Assembly (NCBI RefSeq): GCF_000964465.1
Contig: NZ_BANH01000024.1
Location: 124,001 to 188,000 of the forward strand
Reading direction: 5' to 3'
Source: Gluconobacter thailandicus F149-1 = NBRC 100600
GTDB lineage: Bacteria > Pseudomonadota > Alphaproteobacteria > Acetobacterales > Acetobacteraceae
DNA length: 64,000 nt
The translations under genes and the position numbers were made by a program. The notes beneath the pieces are model-generated. The model was not told the origin of the DNA. It made no database searches and worked only from the letters and a program-made list of their open reading frames with translations. Below, piece by piece: positions 43,884 through 53,310 of this stretch; position 1 is the first letter of the stretch, and every line of letters starts with the position of its first letter.

Positions 43884-46456
43884 TGGAGAACTCCCAGCGC
43901 ACGCAGGATGTCACCTGCCTTGTTGTGATGATGGGGCTGCTCGCCAACTGGCGGTCCGGCCTGTCCCTCACGTGCAGCAGCCAGCGCGGGCGTGCAGGGA
44001 TCAGCCGCCGGGCCATCCCCGATGGAAAGCTGGAACCGCCCGTTTCCGTCCCGATCCTGCTTGGCCTGAGGCTCAGAGATCGTTCCAGTGACAATCACAG
44101 GCGTTGAGGCACCCGCTCCTTCGAAATCGAGGCTGGGCACAAGATGCAGCGTCATATCCTGCGATCCGAGATGCACCTCACCATGTCCCTGGGTCGAAAA
44201 CCGGCCCGATTGCAGGCCGATGGTATCCAGCGTAGCGACATCATCAGAAAGAGCCAGATGCAAACCGAGGCAACGGAGCGGACGAGAACCGCTTCCCAGC
44301 AGTGAACTTGCTCCCGGTCCGGCAATGCGCCCAAGGATCTGACTATCCACCTGACCATCCACCATCGAAACGCCAAGATGGCCGTTCAGGGACTTCCGGA
44401 TAGTCTCCAGACTATCGCCCTGTCCCGTCACCTCACCAACAAGCTGGACCGGCCCCTGAAGCAGGAGCGGCAGTTTCAGGCTTTCCTCAAGCAGCCCGAC
44501 CGGCAGAACCAGCGGCTGAAACGTAAGATGCGTTGTGACCGGCAGCTTTGAGCCATCCAGATCAGCCTGACCGGACAGGGTCAGCCCCTGCCCCTGTCCC
44601 GAAATCGGATCAAGACGCAGATGGCCGTCGGACAGCGTCAGATGGGTGACAAGATTGGTGTAATCGTGGCTGTAGAAAACAACACGGTCCAGCGTGAGAT
44701 GCAGGTCCAGATCCTGTGCGCGCAGGCGCTCAATCCATGCGGGCACCACTGCCCCTGAGCCTGTTGAAGCCTCGGGTACCGGAGGCACAGCAGACTGATC
44801 CTGCGTCTGAACAGGCTGGGTTGCAGCCTTTTCCATTGCGCCGGCTGGGCCGGGCATTGGTACGGGCTCAGATTTCACAGGCTTTTCTGCCTGGTCTGCC
44901 TTGGCTTCAGCCAGCCATAGCCCACGCAGCGCATCCAGATCCAGCTGCGTGGCATGCAGACGACCGTTCAGCAGCGGAACCGCGTCGTCATCTGTCAGGA
45001 GATGCAGAACTCCGTCCACATCCACCTCGTGGCTTTTGAACGCAAAGCCATCGAGCGTTGCTTCGCCAAGGCCCTTGCTGTCCAGCGTTCCCTGAAGGGA
45101 AACGTCATGCAGAAGGGTTTTCGGCAGATGGAGCGTTCTGGCCCCACCCTGCACCACGAAATGACTCTTCTCGGCACCCAATGTGCCGGAGATGGTAATT
45201 TTGGCCTCATCCTGCGTATTGGCAGGCGGCACCGCCCCCTTGATGCCAACCGCGGATGAGAGCGACAGCGGCATGGAGCGGATTTCAGCTTCGACGGGGA
45301 CCGCAGTCTGTCCATGATCGCGCCAGCTACGGGCCGCCTGTTCCAGCGTTCCGGCTTTACTCAGGATTCTCCAGCCCATATTATGCCAGAGGACATCCGC
45401 GCCCACAGACAACGGGGCAGAGCCGGCATCAGCATCAAGATGCAGATTGTTGATCGCCACACCCCGAACAGTCAGTCCCGCGGCATGAAGATGCACGCGA
45501 CCCGGAACAAGGCTCATCAGAAGCGCCTGCCCCTTCTCTGCCCAGTCTGCATTCGTCCGTTCGCCCGCATCACCCTGAACCGAGAGTTCGCCGCCAAGAC
45601 CACGGACATCCGGCAGATTCGCATGCGGGAAGAGACGATGCGCGTCCTGCAGGTTCGGCCACTCGCCCTGAGCCGTCACGGACAGGCCACGAAGATGGCG
45701 GGCATCATGGATCTGCCCGTCCACATTCAGCCAGTCCCGCTTGGCATCTGCCCCCAGTGTCGTCCCCAGACTGAATGTCCATGGCTTTGCGCCAGAACGT
45801 AGCAAGGACAGATCACCGACATGGCCCTGAAGCGTGAAGGGGGTCGACCCATGTGTGCCTTGCAGATTGATCCATGGGCTGGGACTGCGAAGCCCTGCGA
45901 GATCCATCGTCCCGATCTGGAACGACCCGCTCGTACCCTTCAGGTCGTCCTGCCAGCGGACGGTACTGTTCGTCAGGTGCAAGGCGTCTAGCGACAGATC
46001 CCAATGCGCCTGAACACGCTCCCCGATATGCTGCCGAACCGGCAGCGAAGCGTTTTCTCCACTATTTTCAGGAGACGCATCGCGGCTGAAAGACCAGTTG
46101 GCATTTCCGTCCCGATCACGCTCCAGCAGCAGCGTTGCCCCATCGACCACAAAATCCTGAAAGCGGACCTCCCGGTGCAGGAGCGCCAGAACCGACAGGC
46201 CGGCATGGAGGGTCGTTGCCTCCAGAACGGGCTTCTGGCCGGGGCGTTGCAGAACAAGGTTCCGCGCTTCAAACGATGGCCATGGCAGGATCTGGATGGA
46301 TGATCCCTTAACGGCCATGGAAAGGCCCGTCTCTTTCTTCAGGGCCTCGGCCACACGCTGGCGCAGCGCATCCTGGTCGATCAGTTCATGTGCGGCAATG
46401 GAGGCGCCCACGAAGGCAACGATGACCCCGATGAGCGCGCCAGTGAGTTTCCTCAT
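43880..46456 (-). CDS. AsmA-family envelope protein
   Basis: 858 residues with one N-terminal membrane segment (ALIGVIVAFVGASIAAHELI, about 6-25), an AsmA N-terminal domain (KGSSIQILPWPSFEARNLVLQ) and a long periplasmic beta-rich body. A Pro/Ala/Lys-rich linker lies near 525-570. The AsmA C-terminal domain (about 590-800: GNGLTLSGQADLDGS-like strands and LNGHLGVSMVDGQVDS) ends in a polar tail with HHHN. Large AsmA-like proteins are bridges for phospholipid transfer between the membranes. TAATG overlap with rluC upstream. Confidence 0.88.
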   Translation of the reverse strand: MRKLTGALIGVIVAFVGASIAAHELIDQDALRQRVAEALKKETGLSMAVKGSSIQILPWPSFEARNLVLQRPGQKPVLEATTLHAGLSVLALLHREVRFQDFVVDGATLLLERDRDGNANWSFSRDASPENSGENASLPVRQHIGERVQAHWDLSLDALHLTNSTVRWQDDLKGTSGSFQIGTMDLAGLRSPSPWINLQGTHGSTPFTLQGHVGDLSLLRSGAKPWTFSLGTTLGADAKRDWLNVDGQIHDARHLRGLSVTAQGEWPNLQDAHRLFPHANLPDVRGLGGELSVQGDAGERTNADWAEKGQALLMSLVPGRVHLHAAGLTVRGVAINNLHLDADAGSAPLSVGADVLWHNMGWRILSKAGTLEQAARSWRDHGQTAVPVEAEIRSMPLSLSSAVGIKGAVPPANTQDEAKITISGTLGAEKSHFVVQGGARTLHLPKTLLHDVSLQGTLDSKGLGEATLDGFAFKSHEVDVDGVLHLLTDDDAVPLLNGRLHATQLDLDALRGLWLAEAKADQAEKPVKSEPVPMPGPAGAMEKAATQPVQTQDQSAVPPVPEASTGSGAVVPAWIERLRAQDLDLHLTLDRVVFYSHDYTNLVTHLTLSDGHLRLDPISGQGQGLTLSGQADLDGSKLPVTTHLTFQPLVLPVGLLEESLKLPLLLQGPVQLVGEVTGQGDSLETIRKSLNGHLGVSMVDGQVDSQILGRIAGPGASSLLGSGSRPLRCLGLHLALSDDVATLDTIGLQSGRFSTQGHGEVHLGSQDMTLHLVPSLDFEGAGASTPVIVTGTISEPQAKQDRDGNGRFQLSIGDGPAADPCTPALAAAREGQAGPPVGEQPHHHNKAGDILRALGVLH

Positions 46457-47448
46457 TATTTTGCAGGCCCTTTGTTTCCCTTGATCCGCTTGGGCGCCGG
46501 TGTGTCACCCGGCACAAACCCCAGAGAGCGGAATGTCTCACGCATATGCGGCGGCAATGGTGCCGTGACGATCAGACGTCCACCGGCCGGATGCGGAATA
46601 TCGAGCTGGCGTGCATGGAGATGCAACCGATCGATGAACCCTTCCGGGTGAGCGGCTTTCCCGCCATAGCGCGGATCACCAACGATAGGCGTACCGAGGG
46701 ATTCGCAGTGGACGCGAAGCTGATGCGTACGACCCGTCAGCGGAGACAGGGCCAGCCAGGAGAACTTCTTTCCAGCCGCATCAATCGTCTCGTATTCGCT
46801 CTTGGCCGACACGGCATCTTCCTCGCCACGTGACGCAGCGACCACGAGTGCCGCTCCACCTGCGCCGATCTTGGCGAGAGGCTGATCAATGATGCCGGAG
46901 GCCTGCGCCGGACGGCCCACAACGATTGCCCAATACGTCTTGCCCACATCACGCCCACGGAATGCGGCTGCCAGCTTGGCGGCAACGCCCGGGGTACGGG
47001 CGATCAGAAGGATGCCGGACGTGTCACGGTCGATGCGGTGCACAAGACGCGGGCGATCCCCGTCTTCCTTGCGCAGACCGTCGAGCATCATGTCCACATG
47101 CTTGGTGATGCCGGGGCCACCCTGCGTTGCAAGGCCGGATGGCTTGTCCAGAACCAGCAGGTGATCGTCCTGATAGATCACCATTTTTTCGATCTCACGC
47201 ACCAGCATCGGATCTGGCGGCGGCAGTGGTGCAGGCTGGCTTATATCCGGCAACGGTGGGATGCGGACGGTCTGTCCCGGCGCAAGGCGGGAATTGGTCT
47301 GCACACGCCCTCCGTCGACGCGGACCTGGCCTGTCCGGCACAGCTTCTGAAGCGCGCCCTGCGTAAGATTGGGGTAATGACGTCGGAACCAGCGGTCGAG
47401 GCGCAGATCGGCTTCGTCTTCGGTGACAATACGGTTGGAAACTCTCAT
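46456..47448 (-). CDS. rluC: RluA-family 23S rRNA pseudouridine synthase
   Basis: 330 residues. An S4 RNA-binding domain (about 1-70: LRLDRWFRRHYPNLTQGALQKL) precedes the catalytic core with HRIDRDTSGILLIART (catalytic Asp in HRIDRDTSG, about 140-155) and LSPLTGRTHQLRVHCESLG. By length and S4 domain it is RluC-like, modifying three uridines of 23S rRNA near the peptidyl-transferase centre; RluD cannot be excluded. Four-base overlap with rarA, and the asmA gene starts at its stop. Association with ATP12 genes is common in alphaproteobacteria. Confidence 0.9.
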   Translation of the reverse strand: MRVSNRIVTEDEADLRLDRWFRRHYPNLTQGALQKLCRTGQVRVDGGRVQTNSRLAPGQTVRIPPLPDISQPAPLPPPDPMLVREIEKMVIYQDDHLLVLDKPSGLATQGGPGITKHVDMMLDGLRKEDGDRPRLVHRIDRDTSGILLIARTPGVAAKLAAAFRGRDVGKTYWAIVVGRPAQASGIIDQPLAKIGAGGAALVVAASRGEEDAVSAKSEYETIDAAGKKFSWLALSPLTGRTHQLRVHCESLGTPIVGDPRYGGKAAHPEGFIDRLHLHARQLDIPHPAGGRLIVTAPLPPHMRETFRSLGFVPGDTPAPKRIKGNKGPAK

Positions 47449-48857
47449 GGCTCGCGGGATGCCCTTTTGGCGGCCCGTATGTCCAGAAGTTTTCTGATAC
47501 GGCCCTCGTAGCCCCGGTCTGTCGGCTGATAGAGCGAGACGCGCTCCATGCCCTCCGGGAAATAGTTCTGCCCCGAAAATGCTTCTTCGGAGTCATGATC
47601 GTACTTATAGCCCTTACCGTACCCGATGTCTTTCATCAGGGCCGTCGGGGCGTTGAGAATATGGGATGGCGGCATCAGGCTTCCGGTTTCCCGAGCCAGT
47701 TTTCTTGCGGCCTTGTAAGCAGCATACACCGCATTGGACTTCGGAGCGGTAGCAAGGTGCACAACCACCTGCGCCAGAGCCAGCTCTCCTTCCGGAGAAC
47801 CAAGCCGCTCATAAGTCTGCCATGCGGCAACGGCCATTGGCAGAGCATTCGGGTCCGCCTGTCCCACGTCTTCTGCTGCAAACCGCGTCAGACGGCGAGC
47901 GATATAACGCGGATCTTCGCCACCTTCGAGCATTCGCGCGAACCAGTACAGGCCAGCATCCGGGTCGCTGCCACGCAGGGATTTATGCAGCGCGGAAATG
48001 AGATTGTAGTGCTCTTCGCGATCCCGGTCATACAGCACGGCCCGGCGGGACAGCAGTGCAGCCAGATCCTTCGGGGTCAGCGGCCGGTTCGGGTCCAGCA
48101 CGACGAGCTGTTCCACCATATTCAGCAGATAGCGCCCGTCCCCGTCTGCCATGGCGCGAAGACTGGCTCGCGCTTCCCGGTCCAGCGGCAGGCAATGGCC
48201 GACTTCTTCTTCCGCACGTCGCAGGAGCGCTTCCAGACTGGCATCGTCCAGACGGTTGAGGACCAGAACCTGACATCGGGACAGCAGAGCCGCATTCAGT
48301 GCAAAAGACGGATTTTCTGTTGTCGCCCCAACCAGCACAACCGTCCCGCGCTCAACATAGGGCAGGAATCCATCCTGCTGAGCACGGTTGAAGCGATGAA
48401 TTTCATCTACGAACAGCAGGGTGCCGCGTCCTGTGGCTTCCTGCCTTTTATCCGCCTCGTCAAAGGCCTTCCGCAACTCTGCCACACCAGAGAAAACAGC
48501 AGAAATCTGGGAATAGAAAAGATTGGCCTTCCCTGCCAGCAGGCGGGCAATCGTGGTTTTCCCACAGCCTGGCCCACCCCAGAGGATCAGGCTGGAAAGC
48601 GTCCCTCGCGCCAGCATCCGCGTCAGTGTCCCTTCAGGACCAAGAAGATGGTCCTGCCCTCGCACGTCCTCGAGTGTCTTTGGCCGCAGACGGTCTGCCA
48701 GTGGCTGCGTTCGCGATGGTGCGCGAGTTGGCACTTTGGGAGCTTCGATCGGGCGAGACGGCTGAGCAGGACGCGAGGGCTGCCCGTCACGTCGCGGGGG
48801 CGTTTCCCTGCCGCTGGGGCCGGGCGTCGTCCCGAACAGATCCGTCATGTCCGTCAT
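47445..48857 (-). CDS. rarA: Replication-associated recombination ATPase RarA (MgsA)
   Basis: 470 residues. The N-terminal 55 residues are Pro/Arg-rich and probably disordered. The AAA+ core (about 60-250) has GGPGCGKTTIARLLA, FVDEIHRFNRAQQDGFLP and sensor-1 GATTENPSFALN. The helical C-terminal domain of the MgsA/RarA family (about 290-460) includes the GSDPDAGLYWFARMLEGGEDPRYIARR stretch. It acts at stalled replication forks. First gene of the operon with rluC, AsmA-like and ATP12 genes. Confidence 0.95.
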   Translation of the reverse strand: MTDMTDLFGTTPGPSGRETPPRRDGQPSRPAQPSRPIEAPKVPTRAPSRTQPLADRLRPKTLEDVRGQDHLLGPEGTLTRMLARGTLSSLILWGGPGCGKTTIARLLAGKANLFYSQISAVFSGVAELRKAFDEADKRQEATGRGTLLFVDEIHRFNRAQQDGFLPYVERGTVVLVGATTENPSFALNAALLSRCQVLVLNRLDDASLEALLRRAEEEVGHCLPLDREARASLRAMADGDGRYLLNMVEQLVVLDPNRPLTPKDLAALLSRRAVLYDRDREEHYNLISALHKSLRGSDPDAGLYWFARMLEGGEDPRYIARRLTRFAAEDVGQADPNALPMAVAAWQTYERLGSPEGELALAQVVVHLATAPKSNAVYAAYKAARKLARETGSLMPPSHILNAPTALMKDIGYGKGYKYDHDSEEAFSGQNYFPEGMERVSLYQPTDRGYEGRIRKLLDIRAAKRASREP

Positions 48858-48933
48858 GGCTGCCTCCTGATACGGGAACGATCATAGAACTCCCGTCCCT
48901 ATTTCGGAACCACTGCGCCCCGAAGGAAGAGGC

Positions 48934-51900
48934 TTATTCCATAATCTTCCGCAGAACGCCCGGAAGCAGCATGGACAGTGGGTTAACCGTCATCTGAGGC
49001 TGACCGACGGTTCCTTTGACGTCGAATGTCGCAGCCAGAAGGCCGCCCCCCTTCTCGGGTGCCAGAATATGGCCAACACCCGGCAGCTTCCCCGGGAGGG
49101 CATTCAGACCGAACAGCGGCACAATCGTGCCATGCAGACTCACCACGGACGTATCGAGATCAACCGGCCCTTCGACGGTCGCGCCAAGAGCCTGATTGCC
49201 GATTGTTCCGTCATGCAACGTGAGTTTACGGCCTTCCAGACTGATCTTTGTAGAGACGTGCTTCACCTGGAAGCGGTCCATATGGCTCTGGGTCCAGTGA
49301 AGCGGAGACAGGTCGGAAACCGCCGTGAGTGTGAACGGTGGCTGAAGAAACTCGAATGGCCCGATTTCCAGATGCCCACGGAAGGGCGGCAAACCAAGCC
49401 CCAGCCCTGACGATCCGGCTTTTTCGCGAAGGAAATTTCCGTCCATATGCGCGACACCGCCGCCGATCCGGTCATAAAGCCCCAATCCTTTGAGCAGACC
49501 GCCGAGGTTATCCACGTCCAGCACGAACGGCTGTTGCTGACCGGTATCCGCCAGCACAGCCCGGACACGGGAAGGCGCATCCAGAGCAAACCGGCCTGAA
49601 ACAAGCGCGCTCTGACGGATCTCCAAATGAGAAACAACGCCGCCGACCATACCTTTCGGCCCGAAATAGACATGCGGGGCATGAACATCAATGGACCAGC
49701 CCTGATCGTTTTTGCCTGAAGCGCCGGGACTTCCCGCTTCATGCGTGGCAGTCTCCGTCGCGTCATGGACGGCCTTGCGTGTGACAGGATCGAACAGCGG
49801 TGCAAGATCCAGCGGGTCAGCATCCAAAGCGATATGAACGGGATCAGAGGGCTGGTCTGGCAGCATGATCCGGGCGCTGCCTTCGGTACGCCCCAATCTG
49901 AAACCTTCAACAACGATGCCGTTCAGCTTACCGTTCCGTGTAACACCTCGGCCCGCGATGGCCATTGTCTGGCCGTGAGCCTGAAGGCCATCCAGCGCGA
50001 CCATGTCGTGAGCACGGAACGCGATGTGACCAGTCGCAACGGCCGCTTCACCGACAGGTTTGGTCCAGACCGGCACCGTAATGCCAGCCCGCTCCATATC
50101 AAGTGACAGAGCGAGATCTGCGAGGGAACTGGCATGCTGGATGTAATGCGCGGAAAGCGTGGCATGTCCGGTGAAGAGGCCTGCCGGAACCAGATGAGCC
50201 CTCACGGCAGAAAGCGGATCGAGAAACGCCTTCGCCTGAATATCCTGCAAAATGCGGTCAGGCGCTCCTTTGCGGAAATTTTCATTCACAACGACATGGA
50301 CAGGAATACCCGTCAGACGCCCATCTCCCGTGAGATCCAGACCACTTTCCGTAGCAGTCAGAGTGCCGGATGCGTCATCAACGGCGTGGTCCATCAACAC
50401 GTTGCCCAGATGGACCCTGGCAAAGGATGCCTTGGCCTGAACGTGAATATCCTTGTCCTGAACATGCGCGGTTAATGGCAACGTCAGACGCGCATGAGCA
50501 TCGACTGTTCCGGCGGGGTCCGTGAAGGGTAGCGGATGTTGGGAGAGAAGGTGCAGTCTCGGGTGCGACAGGATGTCTTTGAACGCAGGTAGAGATCCTT
50601 TCAGATGCGTCCTGATGTCACCGGTGGTGGGGCCTTTTTCATAGAGATTGCCCAGACGGACTTCTCCGTCAGCAATCTCGATTCCCCCGCTATCCGTCGC
50701 CTGCATCCCATGCTGGAACTGGACGACCAGTGTGTCGAAGCCGTCAAATCCCAGCTTCGCATCAATCCCCGTGGCGGGCGGAACCGGACGCAGCCAATGC
50801 ACCGTCAGATCGTCGCCGAGTAGTTGTCCATCCATGCTTGTCGGCCGGATATGCTTTGGACCGTCATTCGAATGAACATGCGTGCGCACTTCAAGATCAT
50901 GCCCGCGGCCATTCGTGATGTTGGCGATGATCCATTTCCGGCCGCCTTTGATCACACCTGCCGGCCAGACATTGCCCAGCGTCGCAAAATCAAAGCCGTC
51001 CAGAGTGGCTGTCGCATCCCCGTCCAGCACATGAGGATGCTTCAGTTCGTCCACTGTCAGTGCGGCCGTCGCCTGAACATGGGTCAGGGCCCCATGAACA
51101 TCTGCAATCGTCACTTTCAGGGAGGGAACAGCAAGAGCGGCGGGGCCCTGCACACCGGGTGTACCCATGCGAAGGTTCAGTTGCGCTTCACCGCCGCGCA
51201 GATCAATCGGTCCCTCGGAATCCTGCCGGATATGTCCGGCGCCGAGCATGAGGTGAATCGCCAGACTGGAAGGGAGTTCTCCCATCCTGTGGGGAACCAC
51301 CTGCATGTCAGCAGCAATGGTTATCGGCAGATCCCAGTTGGCCAAACCCTTATTGAAGACGCTCAGGCCACCCGGATGAAACGGCGTGGACGTCAGATGC
51401 CATTGACCCATGCGTGATGAGGTCTGGCCACCCTTGGCACTCAGGACAGTCTGAAACGACCCGACCCGCACGCTACTATGCCACCAGCCATTCCAAAGGT
51501 AATCCTCGGACGTCGCAGCAACTTTCAGACGCTGGCCATGTGCTTCGATAGGGCCAAGCAGCAGACTCTGCCTGTCAGGCAGACCCAGCAACGTTATGGA
51601 GACGTTCCGCAGGTCAATGGCGGCCAGACGGTCCATTTGGGTTGGAACGCCCCGACCGCCATGTTTCTGGGCAGGAAGGTCAAGATCAATATCGCCATCG
51701 GGCTGTCGACGCAGCACAAGGGAGACGTCCTGAAGGCGCAGACGACGGGGCGCGATGACCCCGTGAAGCAGCGGGGCAAGCGCCATGACCACATCGGCCT
51801 CACCGGCCCGCTCGGCAATGGTGCCGTCCAGCCTTGTCACGGTCAGGCCGCGCGCTTCCAGCATCAACCCTGCGGAAATTCCACCAGAACCTGGCTGCCA

Positions 51901-52161
51901 CTGAACACGGAGCTGCGACCAGGCCAAACGCCCCGCAGGGTGGCCCGGCCGCTTGCCGGCTACTACGGGAATCGGCTCTATCAGACGGGAAACCGACGTA
52001 ACATCGACCGGCCCGTGCGCAAGTTTCCAGAGCAGCAGGGTTCCCGCTGCTCCAGCAGCAGCAACAGGCGCCATAAGCGCAATGCAAACCCAGCGTGCAA
52101 CGCTCAGGTGACGCGGAAGGCAGAACGGTCCAGGTGAATAAGGGTCAGGCAGGGCCATCAC
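48934..52161 (-). CDS. Very large YhdP/AsmA-like (DUF3971) envelope protein
   Basis: 1075 residues with one N-terminal membrane anchor (about 22-46, VARWVCIALMAPVAAAGAAGTLLLW) and an extended, beta-rich periplasmic body with repeated short strands. The C-terminal part (GTVGQPQMTVNPLSMLLPGVLR) resembles the AsmA-like end of the YhdP family, whose members form long hydrophobic grooves for lipid transfer to the outer membrane. It lies 76 bases upstream of rarA. Two proteins of this superfamily within 9 kb is notable. Confidence 0.82.
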   Translation of the reverse strand: MMALPDPYSPGPFCLPRHLSVARWVCIALMAPVAAAGAAGTLLLWKLAHGPVDVTSVSRLIEPIPVVAGKRPGHPAGRLAWSQLRVQWQPGSGGISAGLMLEARGLTVTRLDGTIAERAGEADVVMALAPLLHGVIAPRRLRLQDVSLVLRRQPDGDIDLDLPAQKHGGRGVPTQMDRLAAIDLRNVSITLLGLPDRQSLLLGPIEAHGQRLKVAATSEDYLWNGWWHSSVRVGSFQTVLSAKGGQTSSRMGQWHLTSTPFHPGGLSVFNKGLANWDLPITIAADMQVVPHRMGELPSSLAIHLMLGAGHIRQDSEGPIDLRGGEAQLNLRMGTPGVQGPAALAVPSLKVTIADVHGALTHVQATAALTVDELKHPHVLDGDATATLDGFDFATLGNVWPAGVIKGGRKWIIANITNGRGHDLEVRTHVHSNDGPKHIRPTSMDGQLLGDDLTVHWLRPVPPATGIDAKLGFDGFDTLVVQFQHGMQATDSGGIEIADGEVRLGNLYEKGPTTGDIRTHLKGSLPAFKDILSHPRLHLLSQHPLPFTDPAGTVDAHARLTLPLTAHVQDKDIHVQAKASFARVHLGNVLMDHAVDDASGTLTATESGLDLTGDGRLTGIPVHVVVNENFRKGAPDRILQDIQAKAFLDPLSAVRAHLVPAGLFTGHATLSAHYIQHASSLADLALSLDMERAGITVPVWTKPVGEAAVATGHIAFRAHDMVALDGLQAHGQTMAIAGRGVTRNGKLNGIVVEGFRLGRTEGSARIMLPDQPSDPVHIALDADPLDLAPLFDPVTRKAVHDATETATHEAGSPGASGKNDQGWSIDVHAPHVYFGPKGMVGGVVSHLEIRQSALVSGRFALDAPSRVRAVLADTGQQQPFVLDVDNLGGLLKGLGLYDRIGGGVAHMDGNFLREKAGSSGLGLGLPPFRGHLEIGPFEFLQPPFTLTAVSDLSPLHWTQSHMDRFQVKHVSTKISLEGRKLTLHDGTIGNQALGATVEGPVDLDTSVVSLHGTIVPLFGLNALPGKLPGVGHILAPEKGGGLLAATFDVKGTVGQPQMTVNPLSMLLPGVLRKIME

Positions 52162-52220
52162 TGTATGCCGGCGGACGTCCGGCGTTCTCCCTGTCTGTGG
52201 AAAGAATGGCGGAAGGGCGC

Positions 52221-52715
52221 TCAGGCGCCGCTGGTCATATCCTGGAAAGCCTCAGCCACCAGCGCAGTATGGTCCGCCGGCTTCACCTTGCGCCAGATAT
52301 GGCGGATCACACCGTCTCCATCCACAAGAAAGGAACTGCGCTCCATACCCATATAGGTCCGGCCATACATGGATTTCTCAACCCACGTTCCGTAGGCCTC
52401 GGCGACGCTGTGATCTTCATCGGACGCCAACGGGAAGGTAAGCGCATATTTGTCGGCAAAACGGTCAATCTTCGTGACCGGATCCGGGCTGACACCAATG
52501 ATCGTCAGACCCTCACTGTCGAATGACGGCAGGCTCTCCTGAATGGAGCAGGCCTGCGTCGTACAGCCAGGCGTGTCGGCCTTGGGGTAGAAATAAAGCA
52601 GATACGGTTTGCCCTTCAGCGTTTCACTGCTGACGGTGCCACCTCCCGAAATGGGAAGCGAAAACGCTGGAGCGCGGTCACCCGGCTGAAGAGCATGTTC
52701 TGTCATAGGCACCAT
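52221..52715 (-). CDS. bcp: Bacterioferritin comigratory protein-type peroxiredoxin
   Basis: 164 residues (or 161 from the ATG at 52706; the first ATG has AGG five bases before it). Catalytic site YPKADTPGCTTQACSIQE with peroxidatic and resolving cysteines five residues apart, and later the conserved MERSSFLVDGDGVIRHIWRKV. It reduces hydrogen peroxide and alkyl hydroperoxides using thioredoxin, cytoplasmic. Useful in a strongly aerobic organism. Monocistronic or with the downstream YhdP-like gene, 59 bases away. Confidence 0.94.
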   Translation of the reverse strand: MVPMTEHALQPGDRAPAFSLPISGGGTVSSETLKGKPYLLYFYPKADTPGCTTQACSIQESLPSFDSEGLTIIGVSPDPVTKIDRFADKYALTFPLASDEDHSVAEAYGTWVEKSMYGRTYMGMERSSFLVDGDGVIRHIWRKVKPADHTALVAEAFQDMTSGA

Positions 52716-52766
52716 GATTGCCTGACACCCTTCGCCCGATCAAGGCGGACGAAGAGCAATAATGGC

Positions 52767-53162
52767 TCAGTATTGCGGATAAACCACAACTGGCGGCGGG
52801 GGCGGCGCATAAACAACCGGTGGTGGTGGCGCATAAACCACAGGTGGCGGCGGAGCATAGACAACCGGCGGTGGCGGCGGTCCATAAGGATGGCTCAACA
52901 TAGCGCCACCCATGGCCCCAATGGCGAGACCGCCCAGAATACCGCCTACAACAGCGCCAGTATTCCCACGATGCCCACCGTGATTCCAGCCTGGTCCCGG
53001 ACCGTAATATCCACGTCCTGGGCCGCCATATCCCGGACCTCCATATCCCGGACCGCCATGCCAGTGAGCTTCAGCGGTGGGAACAACGGCGTTCGGGGCA
53101 ACTACTGCCGTGCCGATCAGCAGGGGCGCAGCCAGCAGGACTGCACGGGTGATGCGACGCAT
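52767..53162 (-). CDS. Secreted Gly/Pro-repeat protein with glycine zipper
   Basis: 131 residues from the ATG at 53162, with AGGAG seven bases before; a longer open frame exists but is not supported. Signal peptide about 1-31 (AVLLAAPLLIGTAVV, cleavage near AEAHW). Then come Gly/Tyr-rich units (GPGYGG repeated), a glycine-zipper helix (GAVVGGILGGLAIGAMGGAM) and four proline repeats PPPPVVYA at the end. The layout resembles outer-membrane-associated glycine-zipper proteins. Function unknown. Confidence 0.75.
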   Translation of the reverse strand: MRRITRAVLLAAPLLIGTAVVAPNAVVPTAEAHWHGGPGYGGPGYGGPGRGYYGPGPGWNHGGHRGNTGAVVGGILGGLAIGAMGGAMLSHPYGPPPPPVVYAPPPPVVYAPPPPVVYAPPPPPVVVYPQY

Positions 53163-53310
53163 GGCAAATCTCCTCATTACGTCAGACGGGCGAGATCCGA
53201 AGAGTGGTTCTGCCCGCCCTGTGAGAGAAAATCTGCCACACGAAAATGGCAGGAAAAGGCAACAATCATGGCAGATATTTCTCAAATTATGACTGCCATA
53301 AAGAGTGTCT

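Noticed and set aside
52780-52890. Short tandem DNA repeats looking at first like a CRISPR or minisatellite
   Set aside because: The period follows the PPPPVVYA codons of a secreted protein; units are 24-27 bases without unique spacers.
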